A stretch of DNA of 64,000 bases from Amyelois transitella. Taxonomy: Eukaryota; Arthropoda; Insecta; Lepidoptera; Pyralidae. The stretch is from positions 4,571,001 through 4,635,000 of the forward strand of contig NC_083534.1 in the NCBI RefSeq assembly GCF_032362555.1. Reading direction: 5' to 3'. The notes beneath the pieces are model-generated. The model saw only the letters and a program-made list of their open reading frames with translations. It did not search any database and was not told where the DNA came from. The position numbers and the translations under genes are program-made. Positions 1-11,256 of the stretch are shown one piece after another (the first letter of the stretch is position 1; each line of letters begins with the position of its first letter).

Positions 1-335
1 TCACACTATAAAGATGAGAGCAAAAAAAAAAAACAGGATCTTAGTGTCCGCCATTTTTATAATGGCGGATGAAAGGTCGGACGTTTATTTTTTCAAAAAC
101 GGATCTTAATTTCCGCCTGTGACCGGCTTTCGAAAATCGATCTTAGTGTTTTGCAATAAAGTCCACAATCATAAATTGTTAAACTGTTTTAATATTTAAG
201 GATAGTGTGCCTTGTTTTAATAATTTAAGATCCAATTTCGAACGTTCGAAATTCTTTGGTTCTTTTTAAGCGGGATCGCGGGTTAGGATATAATGTCAAT
301 GTTGAAAACTTGCAACTTTCTTAGATATAACATCT

Positions 336-548
336 CGCCACGTCTGTGACACCGTAGGTCCCGGGTTCGAATCCCGGCCAGGGCATTATGAGAAAAGAAC
401 TTTCTCTGATTGTCCTGGGTCTTGGATGTTTATCTATATAAGTAAGTATTTATTATAAAATTTGTATCATCGAGTTAGTATCTCGTGACACAAGTCTCGA
501 ACTTACTTCGAGGCTGTCTCAATCTGTGTAATTTGTCCAGTATATACA
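336..548 (+). repeat. SINE-B, tRNA-derived SINE, head truncated
   Basis: A box-B-like GGTTCGAATCCC is followed by the family body (AGGGCATTATGAGAAAAGAA, then GTTAGTATCTCGTGACACAAG) and a 3' end near TTTGTCC. The box A end is missing. The same body recurs at 2636, 7203, 14712, 15674 and 49820. The first 335 bases hold no gene I can support; there is only a short inverted repeat at 47-69 (9-bp stem, 5-base loop). Confidence 0.75.
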
Positions 549-783
549 GGGTGACATTTAAAACAACTGCATCCTTTTAAACATAGACTATACCCATGCT
601 TCTGAGCCGTTTGAGCCTATTTTTATTTAAATTAAACGTCATCATTTTCACATGTAAAAATCCCTCAAAAACTACGTCACACGCTTTATTAAAGACCAAA
701 ACTACAAAAGAAATTAAAACTAAACATGTAAATAAATGTCTGAAAAATTAATTATTTTTCTAGTATCAAGATCAAATAAAGTA

Positions 784-831
784 CGACGCCTAAGATTCAG
801 AGAGTCGTTGACCTCTGAATCTTAGGCGTCG
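784..831. repeat. Perfect 19-bp inverted repeat (hairpin)
   Basis: Positions 784-802 are the exact reverse complement of 813-831, with a 10-base spacer whose GTC and GAC can extend the stem after one bulged A. There is no coding context around it. It may be the core of a degraded inverted-repeat transposon or a small-RNA hairpin; neither is proven. Confidence 0.6.
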
Positions 832-1197
832 CTTTTCCGCCGGCCGGGGTGATATGACGTATTTAGGATCGTGGATTTTGATACTTTTATTTATTTTCGT
901 ACTTTCTGAAATATGAACCGATATTTTTCTTTTAACGTTTTTAAATATCCTTTAGATGAGTACACTTAACAGTTAAATTTATGCAGTTGAATTAAAAGTC
1001 ACCTTGTATAATGTATATATATTATTTATCGTCGAAGATATAATGTCTGTGCGTCACACGGCCGCTACCTAAACTCAGATCCTACCCCCAGACCAACACC
1101 AAGCCTTAATTCAATCAGATTCAAAATCTTTATTCATATAAGTACCTAGTACATCTTTGAATACTCACTATTAAAAAATACTCGTGTTATAAAAAAT

Positions 1198-1465
1198 ATG
1201 TGCCGTGTGGTTCCCGGCACTAGTACAAAAAAGAATAGGACCACTCCATCTCTCTTTCCCGCGGATGTCGTAAACGGCGACTAAGGGATAGGCTTTTAAA
1301 CTTGGTATTCTTTTGTTAGGCTTAATGATAGAATTGAGATTCAAATAGTGACAGTGACAGGTTGCTAGCCCTAAAAGAGGGAATCCCAAGTTTATTAGCC
1401 TATCCCTTAGTCGTCTTTTACGACATCCATGGGAAAGCGATGGAGTGGTCCTATTCTAAAATGCC
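1198..1465. repeat. SINE-A, two partial copies head-to-head
   Basis: 1198-1310 reads as SINE-A on the + strand (TGCCGTGTGGTTCCCGGCAC onward). From about 1311 to 1465 the same family reads on the minus strand, so the pair forms a long imperfect palindrome. It lies just downstream of serine hydrolase gene 1. Confidence 0.8.
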
Positions 1466-1485
1466 AGATTCCTGGTCTACATACA

Positions 1486-1575
1486 TAAGTACATACATAT
1501 AATCACGTCTATATCCCTTGCGGGGTAGATAGAGCCAACAGTCTTGAAAAGACTGATAGAGTGGCTTGAGGAAAA
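1486..1575 (-). repeat. SINE-A tail fragment
   Basis: The (CATA)n tail is followed by the conserved AATCACGTCTATATCCCTTG and the GTCTTGAAAAGAC hairpin. The copy is truncated after about 90 bases. Confidence 0.75.
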
Positions 1576-1697
1576 CTCACTGACATTGCGCACAAAATCC
1601 ATTGCAAAACAAATAAAATAAGAAAAGGAAAAAAAAACAAAGCAAAATTTGCTCAATTCCGGATATCACACGGCACAGAAACACACAAACATACACA

Positions 1698-4600
1698 CTA
1701 CAACTTGGACCTCCTGAGATCCTTCTCCAGGAACTGCGCTATCGTCTCCGCCATGCCGTCGGGCGTGAGGTGGGCGTCGTGCTCGCCGTGCAAGTCGACT
1801 AAGGTCATGTTGGTCCGGGCTTTCAATGCTTCCATCAGTTTCAACGCGTCTTCTCGCCCGCTCGTTATGCCCTGTCAAAGTAATACATACATATGTTCAC
1901 GTCTGTATCACTTGCGGGTTAGACAGAGCCGACGGTCTTGAAGACTGATGGGCCACGTTCAACTATTTGGCTTTAAGATAGAATACATACATACATATGG
2001 TCACGTTTGTATCACTTGCGGGTTAGACAGAGCCGACTGATAGGCTACGTTCAACTATTTGGATTTAAGATAGAATTGAGATTCAAATAGTGACGGGTTG
2101 CTAGCGCATCGCTTAAAAGAAGAATCACAAGTATATAAGCCTATCCCTTAGTCGCCTTTTACGACATCAATGGGAAAGAGATGCGAGTGGTCCTATTCTT
2201 TTTTTCTATCGCTGTCGGAAACCACACGGAACTTAAGTACCTACGTAACTTCTAAAATAGTCACTTAGTTAATGAATGTTGCTTGCATGAAGAAAGTTAT
2301 GAATGTGGATGAAGCGAAGGAAATATGCAGAGATCGTGGCAAGTGGAAAGAGGTAGTCTCTGCATATCCCTCCGGGAAAGAGGCGTGATTTTATGTATGT
2401 ATGTAGTTAATAAATCACAAATATATATTTTAATGTATACTCGTACAATGTGCATTCATCTACGATTGAGATATAAATTGACTTTCGGTGAAAATGCTGC
2501 AGTGTAGTTCGTTCCACCGCTTCTTCTACACACGCGATTCGGAAGCGGCAGTAGTTATAATTAGATTTAAGTGATGTGACGTCAATAAGTGATACCTCGT
2601 GTCCAATTTTGAAAATAAATCTATTCTATTTTTGACGGCCTCTGTGGCGCAGCTACGCTTGTCTGTGACACCGGAGGTCCCGGGCACGAATCCCGGCCAG
2701 GGCATGATGAGAAAAGAACTTTTTCTGATTGGCCTGAGTCTTGGATGTTTATCTACTTAAATAAGTATTTATTATAAAATACAGTATCGTTGAGTTAGTA
2801 TCTCGTGACACAAGTCTCGAACTTACTTCGAGGCTAACTCAATCTGTGTGATTTGTCCCGTATATATTTATCCACACTAATAATAAAGAGGAAAGATTTG
2901 TATTTTTGTATGTTTGTGTGGAATTAACTCAAAAACTACAGGTCCGATTTTGATAAAATTTGGCACAGATATAGAATAGACCTTCAAAAGTGACATAGGC
3001 ATAAATTTGTTTTTACTCTTTGTTTATTTAAAAAAAAACACAAAGATATGTCCACCCGTGCGAAGCCGGGGCGGGCCGCTAGTATTTTATATATTTACTA
3101 GCTGTCCCGGCAAACGTTGTTTTGCCATATAAATAATTTTTAGTTAAAAAATATGTTAAGTGTGGACAACCCATATCACTAAGGGGTATGAAAAATAGAT
3201 GTTAGCCGATTCTCAGACCTACTGAATATGCATGCAAAATTTGGTTAAAATCGGTAAAGCCGTTTCGGAGGAGTACGGAGACAAACATTGTGACACGAGA
3301 ATTTTATATATAAGATATTGTATATTATTGTAGTGCCGTGTGGTTCCCGGCACCATTACAAAAAAGAATAGGACCACTCCATCTCTTTCCCATGGATGTC
3401 GTAAAAGGCGACTAAGGGATAGGCTAATAAACTTGGGATTCCTCTTTTAGGCGATGGGCTAGCAACCTGTCACTATTTGAATCTCAATTCTATCACTAAG
3501 CCAAACAGCTGAGCGAGGCCTATCAGTCTTTTCAAGACTGGTGGCTCTGTCTACCCCGCTAGGGATATAGACGTGATCATATGTATGTATGTATGTATAT
3601 TGTATTCATACCTTGTGGCCGTTAGACATGTTGATGAGGACGGAAGGCGGCGCGGTGCTGAACAGCTCCGCGTAATACTCGTTGGGGAAGTTCTGCGGGA
3701 CGCAGTCGGCCGTGCGCCGGTCCCACGACAGCCTGCGACATGTGCTACTGTAGCGACCGCCTTTATGTGCGCGAGAGCAACGGTCGCCGTGGTTTTGTTG
3801 GTTAGGTAAAACAATGTCAGATATAACTCACTCGCTCGCTCGCTCGCTCGGTCGCTAGCTCGCTCACACACTCTCTCTCTAGCACGCTCGCTCACACACT
3901 CTCTCGCTAGCACGCTCGCTCACACACTCTCTCGCTAGCACGCTCACTCACTTACTCGCTCGCTCGCTAGCACGCTCACTCACTTACTCGCTCGCTCGCT
4001 AGCACGCTCACTCACTTACTCGCTCGCTCGCTCGCTCGGTCGCTAGCTCGCTCACACACTCTCACTCGCTCGCTAGCACGCTGACTCACTTACTCACACA
4101 CTTGCTCGCTCGCTAGCACGCTCACTTACTTACTTACACGCTCGCTCGCTAGCACGCTCACTCACTTACTCACTCGCTCGCTCACACAATCACGCTCGCT
4201 CACACACTCTCTCGCTAGCACGCTCACTCACTTACTCACTCGCTCCCTCGCTAGCACGCTCACTCACTTACTTACTCGCTCCCTCGCTAGCACGCCACTC
4301 ACTCACTCGCTCGCTAGCACGCTCACTCACTTACTCACTCGCTCCCTCGCTAGCACGCCACTCACTCACTCGCTCGCTAGCACGCTCACTCACTTACTCA
4401 CTCGCTCCCTCGCTAGCACGCCACTCACTCACTCGCTCGCTAGCGCGCTCACTCACTTACTCACTCGCTCCCTCGCTAGCACGCCACTCACTCACTCGCT
4501 CGCTAGCGCGCTCACTCACTTACTCACTCGCTCCCTCGCTAGCACGCCACTCACTCACTCGCTCGCTAGCACGCTCACTCACTTACTCACTCGCTCCCTC

Positions 4601-7600
4601 GCTAGCACGCCACTTACACGCTCGCTCGCTAGCACGGCCCAAGGGATACAGACGTGTTGACATGCACGCACCTGTAGTGGTCGTCCCCCAGCGCGATGAG
4701 GTTCCGCCGCAGCAGCAGCTCGGCGAGCTCGGCGCCCACGCGGCGCGCGCGCACCACCGCCTCCAGCGCTTTACGTTTCGTGTACACCTGCATCGGGAAT
4801 TTATTATCATACATACATATGGTCACGTCTATGTCCTTTGCGGGGTAGACAGAGACAACGGTCTTGTAAAGTCTGATAGGCCACGTTCAGCTGTTTGGTT
4901 TAATGATAGAATTGAGATTCATATAGTGGCATTTTATTATTTGAATCTCAATTCTATCATTAAACCAAACAGCTCAAATTACATTACATAACATAATATT
5001 CAAGTCTATATCCTTTGCGGGGTAGACAGAGCCAACTGTTATGGAAAGACTGAAAGGCCACGTTCAGCTGTTTGGCTTCATGATAGAGTTGGGATTCAAA
5101 TAGTGACAGGTTGCTAGCCCATCGCCTAAAAAAGAATCCCAAGTTTGTAAGCCTATCCCTTAGCCGTCTTTTACGACATCCAAGGGAAAGAGATGGAGTG
5201 GTCCTATTCTTTTTAGTACTGGTGCCGGGAACCACACGGCACTTACGAACAATCCAGATACTAATATAAATACCTTGAAATAATAATTATAATTGTCGTA
5301 ATTGTCGTAGAAGCTCTGAAAGTAGGTGCTGAAGTAGCGGTCGGGGCGCTCGCTGTTCTGCAGCCGCTGGAAGGTCAGCAGCGGGTCCAGGTGGACCATC
5401 CTCGTTATCATTCCAGGTCTCACCGCGTTGAAGAATAGACCTGATGGGATGAGAAAGGATATTGAAGATTTGAACAGGAGGCAAACATTTTTTTTGGCAA
5501 TGAAATTACATAGGTACATACGTACATACATACATACATAAAATCACGCCTCTTTCCCGGAGGGGTAGGCAGAGACTTCCTCTTTCCACTTGCCACGATC
5601 TCTGCATACTTCCTTTGCTTCATCCACATCCATAACTCTCTTCATGCAAGCTCGGCGGTTTCGGGTACTTTTGACCTGACCCTTTACCAGGACGTCCTTA
5701 CATAGGTACATACATACATAAGTATTATATATATATATATATATATATGTACCTATGTAAACGTGATTATATATATATATATATAATCACGTCTATATCT
5801 CTTGCGGTGTAGGCAGAGCCAAAAGTCTTGAAAATACTTAGGCAACCTGATAATATTTGAATCTCAATTCTATCAGTGGGCCAGGCGGCTGAACGTGGCC
5901 TTTCAGTCTTTTCAACACTGTCGGCTCTGTCTACCCCGCTAGGGATAAAGACGTGATTATATGTATGTATGTATGCTATTCTAATGATGAGTTACCTAGC
6001 TCGCATCCCATAGAGTGGCCCACGTATATGAACTTGAGCCATCGCAGATGTTTAACCACTACGTCTATGGCGCCTAGGTAGTAATACCGCCACACTGGGA
6101 GACCTGCGAATAAGAGTTAAGAATACATACGTACATACACATAAACACGTACATTCATACATATTTTTCGAGTATATGTATGTATGTACAATTTATTTAT
6201 TCACACTGAAATTTTTATTCAAAAAATTGAGTCACTCGAAAAATTTATTTACACAACTGTAGAAACTCTCTCAACTTACTTGTATAACAATAACGTCATA
6301 CAATGTGTGTTTGTTTAAACATATAGTTATATCAATATTAAACCAAAACATATAATAGAACAGCAGGAATAATGTGTCTTTATATCCCAACTAATATTAA
6401 CAATGTGAAAGTAAGTTTGTTGGGAAGCCAAAAGTCTTGAAAAGACTGACAGGCCACGTTCAGCTGTAAGTTATAGAATTGAGATTCAAATAGTGACAGG
6501 TTGCTAGCCCATCGCACTGTAAGAAGAATCCTAAGTTTATAAGCCTATCCTTTAGTAGACTTTTACGATATCCATTGGAAAGAGATGGAATGGTCCTATT
6601 CATTTTTATATTGGTGCCGGGAAGCACACGGTAGTATAAATATAATTTGTCATTTGGAAAGAAAAAGCTCTTTACAAAATGTCACTTAACTAGGGATTCC
6701 CCTAAACAGGAGACACCTAGCGTGGTGACAATAAACTTAGTTAAGTATATGGATGAAGCGAAGGAAGTATGCAGAGAACGTGGCAAGTGGAAAGAGGTAG
6801 TCTGCCTATCCCTCCGGGAAAGAAGCGTGATTTTATGTATGTACGTATGTCATGTGTTGTGTCATGTATGTCTTCATCCACATTCATAACTCTCTTCATG
6901 CAAGCTCGGCGGTTTCGGGTAATTTTGACCTGACCCTTTACCAGGACGTCCTTAATTTGATCAAGATACGTTCGTCTAGGTCTTCCCATTCTTACAGTAC
7001 GAAGTATCAGTTGACTTGACCATACCGGTCTTCCCACTCCGACCTTTCCCTCCACACTCTCCTTGTATATCTGCTTAGTCAACCTGCTTTCATTCATCCT
7101 CTCCACATGACCGAACCATCTCAACATACCCTTTTCTATTCCTGTAACTACATCTTCTTTCACATCACAACATTTTATGATTTTATGTATGTACCTATGT
7201 AAGTGGTAGTGCGCTTGTCTGTGACACCGGAGGTCCCGAATCCCGGCCAGGGCATGATGAGGAAAGAACTTTTTCTGATTGGCCTGGGTCTTGGATGCTT
7301 GTCTATATAAGTATCTATCATAAAATATAGTATCGTAGAGTTAGTATCTCGTAACACAAGTCTCGAACTTACTTCGAGGCTAACTCAATCTGTGTAATTT
7401 GTCCCCTATCTATACTAATATTATAAAGCTGAAGAGTTTGTTTGTTTGAACGCGCTAATCTCAGGAACTACTGGTTCGAATTGAAAAATTATTTTTGTGT
7501 TGAATAGACCATTTATCGAGGAAGGTTTTAGGCTATATAACATCACGCTGCAACTATTAGGAGCGAAAAAATAATGGAAAATGTGAAAAAAAAAACGGGA

Positions 7601-9948
7601 ATAAATTATTCATCCTTGAATCCTTCAATGATGCCCAAAATAACTAAAGCGGACGAAGTCGCGGGCACAGCTAGTACATTTATATTTATTTATTCACTTA
7701 TGCTATAATTAATGCTGGTCATGCAGTCTTACCAGCCGGGAACGGATCCGACTTCCCGTTGCCAGGCAGGTCCACGGCCACGAAGTAGTACGAGTGCGGG
7801 AGGCGCTCCGCCAGCGGCTGGAACGTGGCGGCGCTGTCCTGCCGCCCGTGCACCAGCAGCGCCGGCCTGCCGTCCGCGGAGCCCCAGGATATCACTGCAG
7901 CAGAGGAATGTATCACCATCACTACACAGTATAAAACAAAGTCGCTATTTTAGTCTGTTTGTCTGTATGGTTCCCGGCACGAATAGAAAAAAGAATAGGA
8001 CCACTCCCATCTCTTTCTCATGGATGTCGTAAAAGGCGACTAAGGGGTAGGTTTATAAACTACTGTCACTATTTGAATCTCAATTCCATCTTAAAGCCAA
8101 ACAGCTGAACGTAGCCTATTAGTCTTTACAAGACTGTTGGCTCTGTCTACCCCGCAAGGGATATAGACTTGATTATATGTATGTATGTATGTATGTTGTC
8201 TGTATGCTTAAATCTTTAAAATTACGCAACGGATTTTGATGCGCTTTTTGGTAACAGGCAGAGTGATTCAAGTGGAAGGTTTTTATGTATAATAACATTT
8301 ATAATTTTGCACCCGTGCGAAGCCGGGGCGGGTAGTCTTATATATGTACATACATAGCATTTGAATCTCAATTCTATCATTAAGCCAAATAGCTGAACGT
8401 GGTCATTCAGTCTTTTCAAGACTGTTGGCTCTGTCTACCCCGCAAGGGACAAAGACGTGACCATATGTATGTATGTATGTATACATACATAGGGATAGGC
8501 TTACAAACTTGGGATTCTTTTTTCAGGCGATGTGCTAGCAACCTGTCACTATTTGAATCTCAACATACATACATACATATGATCACGTCTATATCCCTAG
8601 CGGGGTAGACAGAGCCACCAGTCTTGAAAAGACTGATAGGCCACACTCAGCTGTTTGGCTTAGTGATAGAATTGAGATTCAAATAGTTGAATCTCAATTC
8701 TATCATTAAGCCATATAGCTGAATGTGGCCATTCAGTCGCAAGGGATATGGACGTGACTATATATAAGTATGTGTATGTATGTATACATACACATACTTA
8801 CATATAGTCACGCCTATATCCCTTGCGGGGTAGACAGAGCCAACAGCCTTCAGCTGTTTGGCTTAATGATAGAATTGAGATTCAAATAGTGACAGATTGC
8901 TAGCCTGTCGCCTAAAAGAAGAATCCCAAGTTTATAAGCCTATAGCCTTAGTCGCCTTTAACGACATCCATGTGAAAGTGATGGAGTGGTCCTATTCATT
9001 TTTGTATTGGTGCCGGGAACCACAGGGACTTATTAATATTATTTTAACATAATATAATATTATTTTAACATAAAATAATATTAATAACTTAACATTTTTT
9101 AATGTTTGTATAGAGATGATTTCTTTACACAGCTGTTACAAAATTATAAAGCCAAAAGACGAAAATACATTATGTTTTTTGAGAAATTTCTATACGAGAC
9201 TTTGCATGCAACTTTATTGTATTATGACACTGTTTTTTTTTTGAACAGCTGAACATGGCCTATTAGTCTTTTCAAGGCTTTTCCCTCTGTCTACCTCGCA
9301 AGGGATATAGACGTGATTATATGTATGCTATTTATTAAAGTCACTATCACTACATACTACAAAGCAAAGCTGCAGTGTAGTTATATAATTTTAAAATATA
9401 TAAAATATATATATATATACAGCTATTTGCAAATACTTATTATAATAAATAAAAAGAGAAAAGAAGTTATAATTTATAAATTGCGTAGTCTCTGTAAATC
9501 ATATTCATCCCCATATATTTATTTCCTAGCTTTTGCCAGCGACTTTATTTGTATGGTTTCTTTTTCACAACAAGAAGTAGCCCATGTTCTTCCTAAGGGT
9601 CAATTCTAGTCTCTATATCAATATGGGATTATGGGAGTAAACAGTATGAAAAGAAGCTTTTCCTTTGATCAGCTTTACACACTGAATGGGAATATATACT
9701 GCTGACAAAACAGTTAACTAATTTAAAAAAAAAGTTAAGTACTTAAAATTAAAACAAAAATTAATGTTGCATTCATCCTTAAACTTTTAATTGGAACAAA
9801 TTTTAATGCTGGTTACTAAGACCCGAAAATATAAATAAAAAAATATTAGTTTGTGAATAAAAAAATGTTAGTTGTTTAATTTAAAAAAACTCTCACCAGC
9901 AATATTGCCCCACGGAGCTGGCACAAACCATTCTTTGGTCAACTTCAT
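1698..9948 (-). CDS. Serine hydrolase-like protein, gene 1 (alpha/beta hydrolase, SERHL/kraken type)
   Basis: Spliced gene with exons 9948-9897, 7894-7733, 6103-5996, 5440-5274, 4787-4672, 3732-3612 and 1871-1698. All introns are GT/AG and the phases (1,1,1,0,2,0) close to exactly 900 nt, giving 299 aa, a normal SERHL length. The start MKLTKEWFVPAPWGNIAG matches the PWG-x-IA opening of this family. Residues 30-34 are LLVHG (oxyanion strand), GHSMG at 100-104 is the nucleophile elbow with Ser102, and GEHDAH at 271-276 carries the likely catalytic His273. The family consists of alpha/beta-fold serine hydrolases of largely unknown substrate; the catalytic assignment is by motif. It is divergent from gene 2. 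Introns are full of SINE-A copies, Helitron-like elements and a 63-bp minisatellite. Exact 5' and 3' UTR ends are not visible. I am confident of the family, less so of every exon edge. Confidence 0.88.
1884..2235 (-). repeat. Two SINE-A copies in tandem
   Basis: 1884-1975 is a short tail copy. 1983-2235 is a nearly full copy ending in a diverged GGAAACCACACGG. Both start at (CATA)n and lie in the last intron of gene 1. Confidence 0.8.
2283..2406 (+). repeat. LINE-F 3' tail
   Basis: The segment translates to ACMKKVMNVDEAKEICRDRG and ends SGKEA before (ATGT)n. It corresponds to the C-terminal end of a LINE reverse-transcriptase polyprotein, seen more fully at 45890-46400. Only the last ~120 bases remain. 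Confidence 0.7.
2636..2870 (+). repeat. SINE-B, tRNA-derived SINE, near full length
   Basis: Begins CGGCCTCTGTGGCGCAG (box A region), with a diverged box B (GGCACGAATCCC), then the family body, and ends at TTTGTCCCGTATATAT. It abuts a Helitron-like element. Confidence 0.8.
2871..3082 (+). mobile_element. Non-autonomous Helitron-like element
   Basis: Starts TCCACACTAATAATAAAG after an A, ends GCCGCTAG before a T, and carries GTGCGAAGCCGGGGCGGG near its 3' end. TC start, CTAG end and A/T insertion without target duplication are Helitron hallmarks. No coding sequence is present. Confidence 0.55.
3098..3315 (-). mobile_element. Non-autonomous Helitron-like element
   Basis: On the minus strand it starts TCTTATATATAAAATTCTCG after an A and ends GGGACAGCTAG before a T. 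It lies 15 bp from the previous Helitron-like element in opposite orientation. Confidence 0.55.
3332..3600 (+). repeat. SINE-A, full-length copy
   Basis: Runs from GTGCCGTGTGGTTCCCGGCA to the (ATGT)n tail. It ends about 12 bases from the donor of exon 6 of gene 1, so the tail lies at the very start of that intron. Confidence 0.85.
3826..4637. repeat. Minisatellite, CTCGCTAGCACGCTCACT type, 63-bp higher-order unit
   Basis: Short CTCG/CTCA tetramers are arranged around GCTAGCACGC. From about 4250 they settle into a 63-bp unit (for example 4312 to 4375) repeated about five to six times with few changes. The array fills most of intron 5 of gene 1 and ends about 35 bp from the donor of exon 5. 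Confidence 0.9.
4806..5246 (-). repeat. SINE-A partial copy plus near-full copy
   Basis: 4806-4925 is a truncated copy, followed by a short inverted segment to about 4975. 4990-5246 is a near-full copy ending in CCGGGAACCACACGGCAC. Both lie in intron 4 of gene 1. Confidence 0.8.
5533..5702 (-). repeat. LINE-F 3' tail
   Basis: Reverse complement of the LINE-F end: GTCAAAAGTACCCGAAACCG, then CATGAAGAGAGTTATGGATG and CCCTCCGGGAAAGAGGCGTG. Confidence 0.7.
5703..5975. repeat. (AT)n tracts with inverted SINE-A fragments
   Basis: Two (AT)n runs at 5728-5745 and 5767-5783 are joined to a minus-strand SINE-A tail (5784-5840), then a plus-strand SINE-A 3' half (5845-5975). The whole can fold back on itself. 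Confidence 0.65.
6425..6635 (-). repeat. SINE-A, diverged copy
   Basis: Conserved order is kept (AGTCTTGAAAAGACTG, ATTGAGATTCAAATAGTGAC, ACGATATCCATTGGAAAGAG, GGTGCCGGGAA), but the tail is missing. Confidence 0.75.
6745..7170. repeat. LINE-F fragments in inverted arrangement
   Basis: 6745-6850 reads on the plus strand (GATGAAGCGAAGGAAGTATG to the ATGT tail). 6868-7170 reads on the minus strand, encoding MLRWFGHVERMNESRLTKQI and a duplicated GRPRRTYLDQ block. This is the C-terminal region of a LINE ORF2 and is non-functional. Confidence 0.75.
7203..7407 (+). repeat. SINE-B copy with a small deletion at box B
   Basis: GTAGTGCGCTTGTCTGTGAC is followed by GAGGTCCCGAATCCCGGCC, a deletion inside the box B region, then the full body. 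Confidence 0.75.
7409..7674 (+). mobile_element. Non-autonomous Helitron-like element, 266 bp
   Basis: Starts TCTATACTAATATTATAAAG after an A and ends GGCACAGCTAG before a T. It includes GCGGACGAAGTCGCGGGC near the 3' end. A second, similar copy is at 41369-41653. Confidence 0.6.
7967..8200 (+). repeat. SINE-A copy
   Basis: Starts within TGGTTCCCGGCACG and ends in ATGTATGTATGTATGT. It lies in intron 1 of gene 1. Confidence 0.8.
8340..9032. repeat. Cluster of nested SINE-A copies in both orientations
   Basis: At least five pieces: 8345-8485 (+), 8490-8560 (+), 8565-8690 (-), 8690-8780 (+) and 8790-9032 (-). Junctions fall in the (ATGT)n/(CATA)n tails, consistent with repeated insertion into earlier tails. 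Confidence 0.75.
9244..9330 (+). repeat. SINE-A 3' fragment
   Basis: AACAGCTGAACATGGCC through GGGATATAGACGTGATTATA. Truncated at its 5' end. Confidence 0.65.
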
Positions 9949-11256
9949 TATAATTTTTTTTATAGTGTCAACAAAGTTTAAGTAATATTTAATTATGTTT
10001 ATTAATTAATGAAAACTGATGTAACATTAGCAATTATTTGATATCTTTGCAATTCAAAATCTGGCTAATTGTAGATAAGTAGGTAAATAATCATTTAAAT
10101 GTACTTTGTTCTTAACCGGGCCTGTATCTTCATAGCTATTGGACTTTGGTTCAACATTAAACAGCATCTATTTCACGCTATAAAAGTTGTTATCAATTTA
10201 GATAAAATATTGTAGTTTATTTTCATTACAAATTTTTATATTAATTAATTAGTTATCTAGTGATAAAAACCACCGAACTATTGACTATTTAAACATGATT
10301 TTCATTACACGTTACACGCACGCGCAATCTCGTGGAAAAATAAAGTAATATTCGTAAAATAAATTTATTGCAACTACATAAATTAAAACGGAACCTTTTG
10401 TTTGTTTACGTTTTATTAAACTACTGTTTTGACATTGACAATTCATTTTTTTTTTAAGTTTTTCATTCTTGCACAGGCGTATTAGGTCTGTATTAAATCT
10501 ACATTACTTATTTATTATCATACAAAATAATAAAACATTTTGTTTTTTATAAGTGTTGTTATTATTTACTTATATATTAAAATTAAATAAGATAGATTTA
10601 CATTCCTCTACATTCATGATATCTTTACTGAAGTCAAATGTTCACAAAAAAAAGCGTGGGAGGTGATTACTTCCGTGTTTAAAATGGACTTTGCTCGTCA
10701 TATGATTTCGAAGAAGACAACTTGCTATGCGATTTTAAATATTTCGTACTTATGTAGCAAATTTATTGATAAAAATATACGCACTTTGGCCGTTATTTAT
10801 CACTTGTGAAAAGGAAAATATACTAAAGATTTTGATACTATTGTTTCGCTCTAAATACGCAACTGTCGTATAAAGTGTCTAGGCTAGGCTCACTCCATCT
10901 GAGAATCAGACAGACACAATTCTTATCGTTTTATGACCTTGACAACAGATTTGAACAGTTTGTTGATTTAGATTCGCTTAGTATTGTTCTACATTTGAGT
11001 GTGTGTCCATGTGACTCTTGTCATTAATAGCAAATATTTTTTGTGATTGTGATAAAAAAATTATGTTTACAATTGTTTTAAACTGACGACATTTACAATG
11101 GATAATACCACTGGCCGGTTACGATTTTAGTTGGAGGAAAAATAAAAACCGCGGCAAATTTGAACAGAAAGTGCATCAGATATAAAATTTATTTAGTCAA
11201 ATTGGCAACTATTTCATTAAATATAAATAAAATCTCATCTTTTTATATTTTTGAAG
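9949..11256. promoter_or_regulatory. Intergenic region between divergent hydrolase genes 1 and 2
   Basis: This 1.3-kb AT-rich segment separates the two start codons and must hold both 5' ends. It is largely free of the common repeats, unlike its surroundings. I cannot place a TATA box or initiator with confidence. Its regulatory role is inferred from position only. Confidence 0.45.

Noticed and set aside
1171-1389. Short frames with peptides such as LCHYLNLNSIIKPN or HVYIPCGVDRANSL found many times
   Set aside because: All are translations of SINE-A, identical in dozens of copies and not proteins.
5160-5531. Single 123-residue minus-strand frame read as one gene
   Set aside because: Only 5440-5274 is coding (exon 4 of gene 1). 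The rest is intron and a SINE-A copy read through.
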